A stretch of DNA of 64,000 bases from Takakia lepidozioides (lineage: Eukaryota > Streptophyta > Takakiopsida > Takakiales > Takakiaceae), in NCBI GenBank assembly GCA_030704615.1, contig CM060731.1, forward strand, positions 13,454,001 through 13,518,000, given 5' to 3'. Below the pieces are notes generated by a model. It had not been told where the DNA came from and did no database searches. It was given only the letters and a program-made list of their open reading frames with translations. Shown one piece after another: positions 21,604 through 33,426 of the stretch. The stretch's first letter is position 1. The number at the start of each line of letters is the position of its first letter. Position numbers and translations under genes: made by a program.

Positions 21604-22800
21604 ATGGCTAGGGAGTGGACATTGCAAGAGACTAGAGCTTTAGTGGAAGAACACATTGCTCTTAAGCAACAAGAGAGACAACTAAAAGGCCCCGACGTCC
21701 GCACAGCCAGTGATCATTGGAACAAAATTGCAAAGAGGTTAAGGGATAGAGGCTTTCACCGAAGCCACAAGAGCTGTAACAAACGGTGGTACAGGCTTGA
21801 ACAATATGAAGTCCAAATCTTCTCGTTTAACATGGAAGGAGGTCATCGGACGTATTGGGACTTGACAAAAACTGAATGCCTTGAACATCGAGAAAAATAT
21901 TGGCCACAACTTCCTTTGGGAGAAGGGATCGATAAAGAAATATTTGATTCTATCAAGAGATTTTCAAGACAATATATTGATAAGGAGTTACAACCAACCC
22001 TAAAAAAAACTAGCAATATGACACATTTAGAGGCCACCATATCTCATCAACAAGTTGGAGAGAACGAGCCTTTGGAAGAAAACATAATACATTGGAAACC
22101 TTTGATTAATATTGAACCAGTTGCCAGCTTGGCTCAAGACCCCCTTGATGGTTTTAAACTCCAAGCACGAGAGCTTCGTCGTAGACGAGCAGATGAGCTT
22201 CGGCGGGGCCACCGTAGTGTGCCTTACGATACAATGCACACAACTTTTATAAAACCAAATCCAACTGCTCATGTCAATGCAAAACAACTAGATGCACCTC
22301 ATGAAGACAAAAACATAAACATGACCACTGCAGACTTTTCCAACCTAGTTTTAGATGTGAATGGCGCGACCAAACGTCTGTTAGAGACCGGTTCTAATGT
22401 TGTTGATCCTATTTCAGTTCAAAAGCCAATGTCATGTAATTTTGATAGCCCATTATCTCAAAAATTTGATTTGAATCAAGTACCCCAACCAATTAGAGGT
22501 CACTTAATTGGCCAACTTCTCCCTATCGGTAGTCATTTGCAAACATCTCAAATCCATCTTTCAGACAATCATGTGTCTTTCATTCAACCCATAGAGAATC
22601 CGCAACCTACAGAGAACCATTTATCTCAACCTAGTACAAGTGGTACTCACTTACCTCCATTACAATCTATAAATAGTCATTTGCCCTTGCTTCAACCCAA
22701 CAATCATTTGCCTCAATTTCAATCTACAGTAGCACTAGATCACCACCAACATTCACCCCACTTGACACCAAAGATTTACCCATGGAGTTGCTCCAACTAA
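21604..22800 (+). CDS. Trihelix/Myb-SANT-like DNA-binding protein (first part)
   Basis: The ORF of 398 residues starts at ATG 21604. Residues 1-95 form a trihelix-like domain: REWTLQETRALVEEHIALK (helix 1 with Trp), DHWNKIAKRL (helix 2) and HKSCNKRWYRLEQYEV (helix 3). Then comes a bulky aromatic strand, YWDLTKTE...EHREKYWPQLP. Such domains bind promoter DNA in the nucleus. The middle has an Arg-rich run (LQARELRRRRADELRRG), and the rest is Gln/His/Asn/Pro-rich, as in activation regions. The frame stops at 22800, but the overlapping frame from 22782 continues with similar composition and a coiled-coil-like end. A one-base shift near 22765 probably split one gene in two. Transposase-linked Myb/SANT proteins of PIF/Harbinger elements are an alternative, but no transposase is nearby. 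Confidence 0.6.
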   Translation: MAREWTLQETRALVEEHIALKQQERQLKGPDVRTASDHWNKIAKRLRDRGFHRSHKSCNKRWYRLEQYEVQIFSFNMEGGHRTYWDLTKTECLEHREKYWPQLPLGEGIDKEIFDSIKRFSRQYIDKELQPTLKKTSNMTHLEATISHQQVGENEPLEENIIHWKPLINIEPVASLAQDPLDGFKLQARELRRRRADELRRGHRSVPYDTMHTTFIKPNPTAHVNAKQLDAPHEDKNINMTTADFSNLVLDVNGATKRLLETGSNVVDPISVQKPMSCNFDSPLSQKFDLNQVPQPIRGHLIGQLLPIGSHLQTSQIHLSDNHVSFIQPIENPQPTENHLSQPSTSGTHLPPLQSINSHLPLLQPNNHLPQFQSTVALDHHQHSPHLTPKIYPWSCSN

Positions 22801-23186
22801 ATAGCCTTGAAGAACAACTTCAAATTATTCTTGGTGTTCACCATGCACCCCTAGTTCAAAATCAACTTACTAAACAACATTTGACTCGTCAGCCTCAGTC
22901 GATGGAAGGTTATCAACTACATCAAGCACCTCACATAATAGACAACCAACATCGGTCACCCGATCCAGAGATGAAGTCTCAAGAACCTAGCAAAGGGTCG
23001 GATTTGGCAACGTTGGGTTCTGCTATTGTTAGTCTTGAAATGCAGCTGAGAACCCTTGTCAATTTATTTCAGGCCACACATATTGACAACCAAAAACATA
23101 AGGATAAGATGCTCACATTTGTTGAATATATAGCAATATCACTCCACGCAATTGCTCAAAGCAATATCCGGACTAATCATATTTGA
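22782..23186 (+). CDS. C-terminal continuation of the trihelix-like protein
   Basis: This frame of 134 codons overlaps the end of the previous ORF by 19 bases. It begins MELLQLNSLEEQLQIILGVH, is rich in Gln and His in its first half, and ends with a leucine-patterned helix (ATLGSAIVSLEMQLRTLVNL) of the kind that pairs trihelix proteins. If the preceding ORF is corrected by one base the two read as a single protein of about 530 residues. Read alone it has no known domain. Confidence 0.45.
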   Translation: MELLQLNSLEEQLQIILGVHHAPLVQNQLTKQHLTRQPQSMEGYQLHQAPHIIDNQHRSPDPEMKSQEPSKGSDLATLGSAIVSLEMQLRTLVNLFQATHIDNQKHKDKMLTFVEYIAISLHAIAQSNIRTNHI

Positions 23187-26100
23187 AGAAGTCCAACAAT
23201 TTCCTATAAAGTTAAAGCACATTACATTTTATTATTGTAACTTTGCTCTCATCAACCAAAATTACGTAATTTTAATGCATATTTATTTTATTTTATTTGT
23301 TTCTTGTATAATCTCATACTTTGGGACCTGGGTGTAAGTTTTTTAGAACAGATTTACCAACATTTGTATAAAAGAAGGCCAAAGTTTCTTTGGTTTAATT
23401 TATTGGTGAGTATTAGATATCATGTCCACCTTACAAGTTTTATGAGTTTGTAAGAAATGGCTTGTTAGGCTTTTTGTACTTCATCATCTACATACTATAA
23501 TGCAAAACATAACCAAACTTATTTCATACGAAATCTCAACCAAATTGCACAACAAAAATGCTCATATTAATTGTAAGAAGATATTTGGTTTTAAAAAACT
23601 GATAGTAATATATGAATATAATACTTATATTTAATTTCTCAAGTTTAGAGTCTAGACCAAGATCAATTGTACCATGAGATGTTTGCTCTATTCCTTTTCA
23701 TAAGTATGTTTTGAATAACATTTTTAAACCCATTCAACATAAACATTTGAGTCTGATAATTACCATATATACTAATTTTTAAAAAAAAATACCGTTGCTT
23801 ATATCTTAATTATGATAAGACCACGTCGGGTGTCCGAAAAAACTCAGTTTGTGCTACATCTTATACAACAATAATATATTATAAATTGTAGCTTTAGATT
23901 AAAACTCATTCATTTTTAATGATATTTGCACAAGAAAGAACCATTTGGTGTGTGATGTCATCAATCTACCAAGGAAAGATCCATATCTCAATATTTATGG
24001 TTATATGTGTGTGACTATATATATGTAAAGAATTTAGGGGTTTGGAAGCCTAGCCTTAAATCATATAATTACGGAGATCAAGAAAAAATAACCTACACTA
24101 ACAAAACTAGTTATGGGATCATCTAAGAACTAAATAAAATTATAACTGACCAATACATGATTTGGGCATAACAACAAGGTGGGATACGAAATTACATCGT
24201 ATCTAATAAAAAATAATTTGAACTAGGAAATAAGAACATTAATAAGGTCTAACATTTTCCTTGGAGAGATTAAAATTCACATGCTAGATCTTCGTATTGA
24301 TGTTCTTTTTGTGCCTCCAATTTATAGTATTGTCTTCCATCTCCAATGGTAAAACAAATGTAAGATGAATCTCCAACATTGATTGTGTCTTATATCAAGC
24401 TGAACTCACATCTTCGATTCTGATGTAGATAATGCATAACTTCTCCTAGGAGCTAAGGTCAAAATTCTAGAGTCGCCAATTTTCAATTTTTCTCTAACGT
24501 TTGGTCCAAGGCAAAATTTGAATTTTATGTGATTTAGAGAGTGGTAAACTACAATAGAGTTTTGATCCATATCTCTTTAATCTATAATTTTTTTTTTCGT
24601 GAAACGGCCCCGCCTGCTTTTGTTCAAAGCCACTAAGAGATTCAAAAAAGAAGTGTGAGTGTTGTATGTCGGAACTACACTTCCTTGGGTGCCATGTAAC
24701 GTCCAAAGATGTTCTCATGCATGATCCTAAGAGTTAAAGGCGGTCTAGGAATTTCGTGTTTGTCATGGTGTGCATTGTATCAAACCTTCTTGGGTTTGGC
24801 CTCATATTAAAAACGCGGACTTTGTCAAATCGGCACATCCTCTAACCAAGTTACTTTTAAAGACAACAAAGTTTGAATAGACACAAACGCAACAAATTGC
24901 ATTTGACTAGTTCTCTTACTATTGCTTTCATTTTTATGTTTTCGTATTTAATGTTCTCAATAATTCTCCCATACATATCCATTTGACTGGCTTTGAACGC
25001 AGCCATGTCTTTCTCATGCTTCTCCCCGAGGCGTTGCTCAAGAGAAGCCATGGAATCCTTCATTGTTGAGATAGATCCGAGATGGAATTGTAGTCATAAT
25101 CCAACTCGACATAAGATGATTGCTGCGATGAAAATATCATATGTTTCTTCCCCAATGGTTTAATTCTGATTTTGTTAGGTGGAATCTCAGAGAGCTTCCG
25201 TCTCACATCTCACAGTGCCATGTGCCCTATATCAAAGCATCAAACTCATATCAACTTCAAATACTTCTTGATCTCTACTTAATCAACACAACAATGTTGA
25301 GACTAATTATGCAAGCTCCGAAACACAAAGAATGCAGTTGCGATTCAGATGTTGAAGATTATACTACATTGCAGTACATGGAATGAAAACTACACCTAAC
25401 ACTGTGAATTTACTCCCGCTTACAGTGAAATCACCAATTGAATTCACCATAAACACGAAACTATTGATGATAAACACACAAAAGAACACCATGACCTAGT
25501 CAAATTAACGCTTCAACGACACTACACTGCCAGCTTTTGTCCTCACCACCGAACAACCAATGAAAAGAGAAACCTAAAGTACACGCAAAACTCGTCTAAT
25601 CATCCTCATCTCACACTATAATACACTCTCGCTCCGCAGCTTCACCACATATTCTACCCGGTATTTTAAGAAGCGCTAAAAGAGAGCGCAATTCTGTCGA
25701 ATCCTATACAAGCAATAAAAAAAGAAACCTCAAGTACATACTCAACCCGACGTGCACAAGAATGGGCCAAGATCTTTTCTGTGAAGCATAAGATTGTGAG
25801 TTTTCTATTAAGTGATATGGTGTTCTTGAAGATTACACCTAAAGGAAGCAATTTGACACCAGACAAGTGTTTCATTACACTGATTTGTATAAAAGATCTC
25901 ATTGGGACAGTCATGCCTGGCGATGAAGAGGTCATACCTCAGCCCGTTTAATCAAATAATCCGTCGTCATACATAAACAACTCCAACCTTTTTAGATAAA
26001 TAGGAGAAGACCAACCGAGTCTATCCCAACTCTAGCAAATGCATTTTAATTCATAGAGAGAGATTGGAGTTCGTAATGTATCCCCACTCGAGGAAGAACC

Positions 26101-26378
26101 AATTGACACAACATCCTTCACACTTATAAATTCAGTTACATCTCGTTGGATCTCTTTCCTTCCAATAGAAGACCTCATGCATGCAAGCAATTGTCTTCTT
26201 GATGCCTAAGTCCCAACATAGATAGAGTAGTAAAATCATTCCATAATTTTTCTTTTCATACCCGGTTAGAAGTAGTGCTTCCGTGTTGACCAATAGATTT
26301 TCAGAAAGCCTAGGTGTCATCAGATTGGAACATTATGATTATCATGAATTATTCACAATCTCAGAGTCTTGAGCATGC
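23187..26378. other. AT-rich intergenic DNA, gene-poor
   Basis: No convincing gene is seen over about 3.2 kb. A minus-strand frame at 25063-24857 reads a charged coiled-coil-like peptide (SLEQRLGEKHEKDMAAF) that could be a scrap of a retroelement gag. The rest is low-complexity AT-rich sequence. Confidence 0.45.
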
Positions 26379-26386
26379 GAATACAC

Positions 26387-27419
26387 CAGTGTTGGGCAGT
26401 TAACCGGAATGAACTTGGTTAACCGGCGGGTCCGGTTCCGGTTAATAAGAACCAAACTGAAACCAAAACAAGTTGGGAGATCCGGAACGGGAACCGGGGC
26501 CGAGAATTTGGATGTGATGGAACCGGTACCACCGGTTCCATTGGGGTCACGATCTTCTGCCACTAACCGGAACCGAGAGCAGATAGGCGGTTCAGTTCCG
26601 GTTCGTGGAGTTATGTGTATCTCCCTACTCCATATTGCGGCCCTGCCAGCCGCACATCAAGTCGGGCCTCCTGCACCCCTCCTCCATGAGGCATGAGTAG
26701 GTACGCCCAGTTGGATTTTTCTTTTTTTCTTTTTTTCTACCTTTGTCCCTCTTTCAATCGAGTCTTGCTACTTCTGGCTGGTTGGGAATTTGTGCCTTAA
26801 CTGTGCATAACCTGGGTGATCCTAGGTTCAATCCTTCAATATGTGCCTTCAGCTGTCTATTGTCCATTGGCCTCTTGATGGACTCTGTGTTGAGCAGCAT
26901 GTTTATAAATTCAATGGATGTTAAAGAGAATTTATCTTTATCTTTACTTCATATTTTCTTACATTCTATTTTATTCTCTATTGCTCTCTCTCCCTTCACT
27001 CTCTTGATTTTGTTTAATTTTTTGTTTTACACCTTTGTACTACTGTTGCGAGTAGGAGCACTTGCAGCAAATATGGAAGGAGCATGGATAGCCATATGCC
27101 ACAACAAATGTCTATTTTGTAGGAAAACATACTAATATTTATTTGACCAATAGGACATTATATTTTGAATTTCCAGAGAAAATTTTGGTTTTAATTATTT
27201 TTGATAATTTAATTACGTAACCAGACCCTTAACCGGAACCGACAATTTGTTCCAGCAAATAACCGGAACCGGAACCGTCCTAATGTTCAAGAATTGGAAT
27301 GGAACCGGAGCCGTTTTTTTTCATCCCAAATAACCGCCACAGAACCGGAACCGCAATTTAAACCCTATCCTAGAACCGAACCCCAGGTTTTTGAAGAAAG
27401 CAATAACTACCCAACATTG
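26387..27419. mobile_element. Non-autonomous hAT transposon, 1033 bp
   Basis: The left end is CAGTGTTGGGCAGTTAA and the right end, read inward on the other strand, is CAATGTTGGGTAGTTAT; these are hAT-type terminal inverted repeats. The flanks are GAATACAC (26379-26386) and GAATACGC (27420-27427), an 8-bp target duplication with one change, the length typical of hAT. Both subterminal zones (26400-26615 and 27220-27400) are packed with ACCGGAACC/GGTTCCGGTT words in both orientations, as expected for transposase-binding subterminal repeats. The middle (26700-27130) is T-rich and codes for nothing recognisable. It would need an hAT transposase supplied elsewhere. Confidence 0.85.
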
Positions 27420-27599
27420 GAATACGCAACCGACCATTATAAAACAATATCTTATCTCTCAAGAGGTACGGCTAATTTTGTTCTTTTTCAGGGGGTTCGG
27501 TTATCTCGTGACACTAGACTTTCAAAGGGTATCCGAAAGAATTTATCTCTCAAGTATCGACCCTTAATTTCTTGAAAAATCTGACTACGCAGGCATGAA

Positions 27600-28210
27600 A
27601 CAACATTGACTTGCAATGGTCTTCTAGAAAATCACATTTTTCTTTCCTTTGACATATTGAAACTATGGAAGTAATTTTGACCACCGTATCTATCTCTCCC
27701 TGTATTGTTGTTTGGCCAAATACTTAAACTTTGATGATCAGTCTCTACCATATGGGTTGGATAGTTCTTCTCTACCGTATCGATCTTTTGAGACTCATAG
27801 ACTTTACTTGTCCATCTTGCGTAACACAACTCCAATGGCTATATCACTCGCACTAGTACACAAATAATTGCTCCTTTAATAGGGTTAAACAATTCTAGTA
27901 TGGGATCATATGTCAGAACAAATTTCAACTTCTCAAAGCCGGCACCACATTCTTCAGTCCAAATATCTTTCAAGTTTACATGAATTCAAGTAGGTCAGTC
28001 CATTCAGTCAATGGACTGACCTGCAACATGAGAGAAAAATTTGCAAATTTTCGCAGGAAACTAGCAAATCCAATAAAGCTCCTAACTTCACTCTTATCAT
28101 TTGGCTTAGGGCATCCAACTACTCTCTCGATTTTCTTGGGATCAATTGAAGTTCCATCCTTAGAAATGCACATCCCACACGGATGGCCTTTATCTTACTT
28201 AGTGTAAAGC
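27600..28210 (-). pseudogene. Ty3/gypsy pol fragment (RT end to RNase H start)
   Basis: Minus-strand pieces match the stretch that joins reverse transcriptase to RNase H. CISKDGTSIDPKKIERV and EVRSFIGFASFLRKFANF lie at about 28173-28040. A WTEECGAGFEKLKFVL piece with PIL lies at about 27962-27850. An AYASRKL...EKNYPT-like piece (TSKVYESQKIDTVEKNYPT) lies at about 27810-27750. The frame is lost between the pieces and the catalytic parts of RT are absent. It is a short decayed relic with no LTR visible. Confidence 0.7.
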
Positions 28211-28339
28211 GCGGCACCTCATTTGGGTCTTTTGTAAAGTTTAAACCGTTTTTTCTTTTAAGAAAAAAATAGATAAATAAAAATGCAAGAGTCCAAAGCC
28301 GTATATTATTCGTGGGTCGTAGTCTCATGATTGACAATC

Positions 28340-29616
28340 GTTGTATGGAAGAAACGACAACATTCTAACACGAGAGCAGGAAAAAGTAGAAAGGTTCTCA
28401 ATTAACTTAGGTCGCAGCTGAGGGCGACCAGTACATCCGCACAAAAGTTACCAGCTCCCCTTTTGCTGTCATAATCCCTCACCTCTGAGTCTGCTCCGTC
28501 CTGCTCCGTCCTAAAAGCGGAATCGGAATATTCTGATTGAGAGGGAAATGGTGAATGAGTTCACATCTCAGTTGAAGGAACAAGAACGTGGCTGCCAGAC
28601 ACAAGGTTACCAATTTGAGAAGCAGCAGCTTTCTGAGCTCTGTGTCCCTCCCCTATCTCTGTCCTCTGTTAGCTCAGCTTCAGGTGTGGCTACTTCCTGG
28701 CATTCACTGTCATCTACAGCATATTGTGCTGCATTCGGAGGAGTTATTCGTCTGCAACAGTCTCCTACAGTGTTTCTAGTTTCAACCACCGACATTCCCT
28801 CATCGGCATGTTCACATGCTCACATGTTTGGTGATGGAGTGTTGGAATCGTCACTTCTCTTTATCTATAGCATAAGCTGTATCTTGGATCTGAAGGTGTT
28901 CGTCATCCGCATCTGAAGCTTGTGGAAATCACCAGCGGCCACCATCATCTTCAGCTTGTTCGGTCGGCCATTTCTCTTTGTCGGCGACGTGGATCCAGAT
29001 CCTAGACTAACCGCGAATGTCACCAGCGGTAACACATTATACTCTCTCTCGCCTTCTGCAGATCTGTGCTCTCCTCTTCTTCGGTAATTAACTAGACACC
29101 TATTTTCATCAGAGCACCAAGGGTTCATTTCGCTTTCTGAATCAACTCCCGACATTCCGCTGGATGATCTGCCCGCGCGTCTGACCAAGACTATAGTAGA
29201 TCTGAATCGATCAATTGCATTGTGGTCCAACTTGAGATTTCATTAACAATGTTGTGATCGATGCATGTTCTCCACTTTTCCCATGGTGGATTCAACAAAC
29301 TCGTGAATTGCATCCTGCTCTAGATCATACGAAGGCTTAAATGTCCTGCTAGAAGTATGTTGACAGCCCTACGTTCAGATTCGCTTCGTCTTCTTACTTA
29401 GCTCAATCCAGGTGAAGAGATCAGGGATGGAGAGACTGGCTAAGAGCATTCCACCACAGATCCATTTCCACTGTGAACTTCACCAATTACGGCTTGTGGC
29501 ATCCTAGGGTTTTATTCAGCTCAAAGCACACATCAATGCTCAAAGTAGTACGGGAAAGGACTGGAAATACTCTGTTACATGGAGGTTCTTAGTGCAAGGC
29601 ATGCTCCTCTTTGAAA
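28340..29616. other. Region upstream of the MBD gene
   Basis: No gene is recognised. The sequence is moderately pyrimidine-rich and probably holds the promoter and 5' leader of the MBD gene. Open frames on both strands (for example 28548-28916 plus, 29230-28865 minus) overlap each other and have no known domain. An upstream non-coding exon cannot be excluded. Confidence 0.35.
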
Positions 29617-32600
29617 ATGAGGGGTGCTTTGACTCTGGAAGCAAACAAGCATGATGCCCAGACTTTGGAATTGACTGGGAAAACTAGTTTTAAAACTCCG
29701 AGTAGGTTCCCTGATGAGCATGCGTCAGACATTCAAGCAGGTCTCGATAGACTGCCTGATGCACATAGCAGCTGTGCCACCATGGGAGAGGGACTTCATC
29801 ACAGCTCTGACGAGGAATTGGTCAACTCTGCAGATGATTGCCGCCTTGAAGTTGAAATGGGCTCTTTGCCTGTCAAAGCAAAGCGGGATCTTGTGCGCGA
29901 ATTGGATTCAAATGGGCACTGGGAATCAAAATGGTTGCAAAGGCTTACAAGGTTTTCAGACACGGACCACAGCCGAACCCCCTTGGAAGCTTCCAATTTT
30001 CCAAGCTCTGATGATGAAGCTGTGGTGGATGGAGGGCTTACAAGCAAAGCAAATAACCTTCAAACCTGCAGTTTGGAGAGCAAAGGACAAGCAAGTTACA
30101 GAAAGGTGGTTGACACAGACAGCTGCACCACGAGAGAAGGCAAGCATCGAGTTTCACATGATGAAGCAGTCTGCAGTGGGCAGGTGGTGCAGTGTGTAGA
30201 GAAGATGAGGGACGCCATCCCCTACAAAGCTGATAAACATTGTGCTCAGAAAATGGAACCAACTGTAGCAGTTGGCGTGGAAAGGGTAGTTGACACACGG
30301 AGCAGCCTGCTCACTATGAGAGAAGGCATTCATGAAAGTTTTGATGATGAAATAGGGGCACACCCTGATGATGGGGGACATAAAACCCCACCTCTCGAGC
30401 AATCCTCGAGTCTAGCAAAGACAGAAGTTAAAGTTATTGGAAGAGCATTGTCCCAGGGCATGGGTAAGGTGACTGAAAGTAGTGTGTGTAACCAAGGTGC
30501 ACGGAACAGGAGACCGATCTCTGACAAAACATGTACTAAGGATGTTGCAAAGAAGGCTCAGAAGAAACTTCATAAGAACTCTACGGAACTCAATGATTGG
30601 CTACCAGAAGGGTGGACAGTGGAGGTCAGAGTTCGTGGGGCTGGATCCACTGCGGGGACCAAGGATAAGGTATGGGCTTTACAGGGATGATCAGGAAGAA
30701 GGGTACATTGAGGGGGGGAGGTGCCTTAGGTCCAGATCCTTTCCAGGATTGGAGCAACTAAAAGTTCCTGTTGAAAGCTAGATTACATAAAGCATCTTGA
30801 CTTTGTATGATAATAACTTTTGAGTAAGATCATTTCCCATGCAGACAGGAAAAGAGTGTGTGAGAGAGTGTAGCTTCTGCTACAGAGGTACTTCTGATCT
30901 CAAGGTAGCACCAACCCTTGTTTGTTTGTAGAGTCACGATCTGTCACAGCACCTCATGCTATTCTCTGTGAGACGTAGAAACCTTTGAGTTGTAGGAGGA
31001 ATCAGACTAATTACCTTAATCAATCATTGGGGCCTATGCAAGTCACTGCTATTTAAATTTGTTTCCACAGTCTATCCTGTCACACCTGCAGACAATATCC
31101 ATTTTCTGATACATTGTCTGGGGTATTCTCACCTGACAGTGCCCCTCTTCATGGTTCCTGCAACTCGAGCAGATTGATGCTTGTGTGAGGGCTTTCTAGA
31201 GGATATCTGTAATCTTTTATATCAAGGTAAATCACACTGCTGGAGTGAGCCCCTCACAAAGGTAGTGCCTATTCCCTATGTTTCTGTCCAAACTGGGCGC
31301 GGCTTAGTAAACGATCATGAGAATCAATGCAGTGACCTCATAACCTAAAAGTGGTTTTGATTCTCAATTTTTTGACCATTTGTGCACTAACTGGCTGACA
31401 AATGTTGAGTTTGCAGTACTACCGGGATCCCTCCTCAGGACATCGGTTCCGTTCGAAGAATGAAGTCATGAGATATCTGGAGAAGGGGAAGTCATGGAAA
31501 CAAACTCCCAAACCTGGGGATTCAAAGGAACCCAAGAGTCGTGTGATTGAAGGTGAGATCATGAAGAATGAAGTTATGAGATATCTGGAGAAGGGGAAGT
31601 CATGGAAACAAACTCCCAAACCTGGGGATTCAAAGGAACCCAAGAGTCGTGTGATTGAAGGTGTAGTGACAGCTCCATCATGTGATATGAAGACTATCTC
31701 TTCAAATGCTGGCCACACGATGCCCGTTCCCACACTGACATCTGAGCCAGTTATGGCTATACCATCCACCTGGCTTGCACCAAATGGCACAGCCCCTTCG
31801 ACATGGGCATCTGTGTATGGTCCCAATGTGTGGCTTCCATGGAGTGAGTCTCACACCCAAGACCAAGATAAGTCTGGTCGGTCCAACCTTGGTCAAGTGC
31901 AGCCCCCGTGGTACAATGGCGGCCATACTACAACATCCGAGCCAGTTATTGCCATACCATCCACTTGGCTTGCACCAAATGGGGCAGCCCCGTCTATGAC
32001 ATGGGCATCTGTCTACGGTCCCAATGGTCCAATTTGGCTTCCTTGGGGAGGGCCTGCCACCCAAGACCAAGATAAATCTGCTAATTTCGACCGTGGTCAA
32101 GTGCAGCCGGTGCGTTACAATACAGAGACCCCACTTGTAAGGAGGGGAAGCACAAAAACTCCCGATGTCTTGAATTCACTGGAGGGGACATTGCCATCTG
32201 TCATCAGTGCCGAAGAGCAGAGAGAAATCATGAAAAATTCCATAGAGCCACAAGCCATAGAAAGCAGTAACAAGGTGATACTCAAGCTGAAGCGAAAGGA
32301 TCCTCTGCCAGGTACTCTTAGAGATTTCTCGTCTTACAATATAGGGGGTCTCACTTTCAACACTAGGACTGTATCCGTCTGTATAATGTGGCAGGTTCCT
32401 GCCAATGCCTTCTTGTGGTGAATGAGGGAAATCTGCTGCTCGGGTAATCTGAGATTTTGGCCTGGCAAGGCCCTCTTGGTTATATCTCCTTCAATGCAAT
32501 AGCAAGCCGTCGATGTAGTTGTCATTGCATCCAAAGTGTTGAAAAATGATTTATTTGTGCGCATGTCTTCTTGGTAGTTGCAATTGAACTTCTCATGAAA

Positions 32601-33426
32601 TAATTCAGGAACAGCAATCAACTATTACTTTGAACAGCAGGTTTTGGCCTTAGATTATGTTCGTAGCATTGTGCCTCGATTCCAAGATTGGAGAGCTCTG
32701 CCCTCAGAAAGTGAAAGTTGGTGCTGATGTGCTTGACCTGGCCTAGGTTGGACGCTCTAGTGCTTCCAAGAGGTGACAAAGGCTTAGTGACATGAAAATT
32801 GAATGCACCCTCTCTACCTTTTCTGTGAACTTCCATGTGGCCACAACGACGCCTTGAGGTCTAATGTAAACGGTGCAGAAAAGGTCATTAGACAAGCTTC
32901 TGATTTGTCCCTGGGGATGAGATGGGAGTGCAAAAGGGGGCAGAAGACTACTTTCTAATTTGGACCATTTCCTTCATGTGATAAACAGAGCCAGAGCAGG
33001 AGAAATCAAAGAGGCCCGCAATCTATGAAGTACCAGGCTCCTCTAGAGGAGCCAAGAACGGTTCCACTTCTGCATCAGCACCATATGCAGGAAAGGAAGG
33101 GACCTTTGACAGAGGATTCCACTTCTGCAGAGGAAGGGCTGCGGCCCTCAATGGAGATCTCCCTGGTTAAGAAATCGAAGGGCGAAAGGTCATTATCTCC
33201 AAAGGGGGGAGATGGGCAACACTCTGCATTGGTTGCCATGGGGATCCCTGCAGTATATAGCAGTGTTGGATGCAATGTTGGCCATCAAGTCTTGGCAGGA
33301 GAGATATCAGTGCTATCACAGCCACCTGCAGACAACAATCTCCCGTTTGAGAAGGTTGCTGCTCGCTTGGAGAGGTTGGATTCGGTTTTTCCAGTTGTTG
33401 GGCAGAGCTTGGATGGTAACCATTAA
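29617..33426 (+). CDS. Methyl-CpG-binding-domain (MBD) protein, three exons
   Basis: The exons are 29617-30669, 31417-32274 and 32989-33426. All junctions are phase 0, giving 782 residues; the second donor (AACAAG|GTGATA) is chosen by phase and is less sure. The MBD domain, at about residues 328-378, spans the first junction: LPEGWTVEVRVRGAG...KDK then YYRDPSSGHRFRSKNEVMRYLEKG. The intron position and the YY(R/D)P-SG-RFRS signature are as in plant MBD proteins, nuclear readers of methylated or modified chromatin. Residues 1-320 are four loose acidic repeats with a KAxKHxAQ...DTxSS...EGxHxSxDDE pattern. After the domain a 36-residue segment is duplicated in tandem, then a Trp/Pro-rich unit of about 60 residues (AIPSTWLAPNG, TWASVYGPN, WLPW) occurs twice. 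The first codon follows an in-frame TAG at 29590. Confidence 0.85.
31456..31663 (+). repeat. 108-bp in-frame tandem duplication inside MBD exon 2
   Basis: Copy one is 31456-31563 and copy two 31564-31663. The first 100 bases differ at one visible position (GTC against GTT). The unit is 36 codons, beginning KNEVMRYLEKGKSWKQTPKP, so it repeats the last helix of the MBD domain and the linker after it without breaking the frame. Confidence 0.95.

Noticed and set aside
26800-26845. GGTTCAATCC, a possible pol III box B inside the hAT element
   Set aside because: No acceptable box A lies at the right distance and no tail follows, so a nested SINE is not supported.
26743-27135. Plus-strand frame with hydrophobic segments inside the hAT element
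   Set aside because: The hydrophobicity comes from a T-rich tract; no transposase or known membrane protein motif is present.
32275-32421. Extension of MBD exon 2 to its frame stop at 32421
   Set aside because: The tail beyond the AACAAG|GTGATA donor has mixed composition, and only the phase-0 donor joins in frame to the exon at 32989. A donor at CCAG|GTACTC fits no phase of the next exon.
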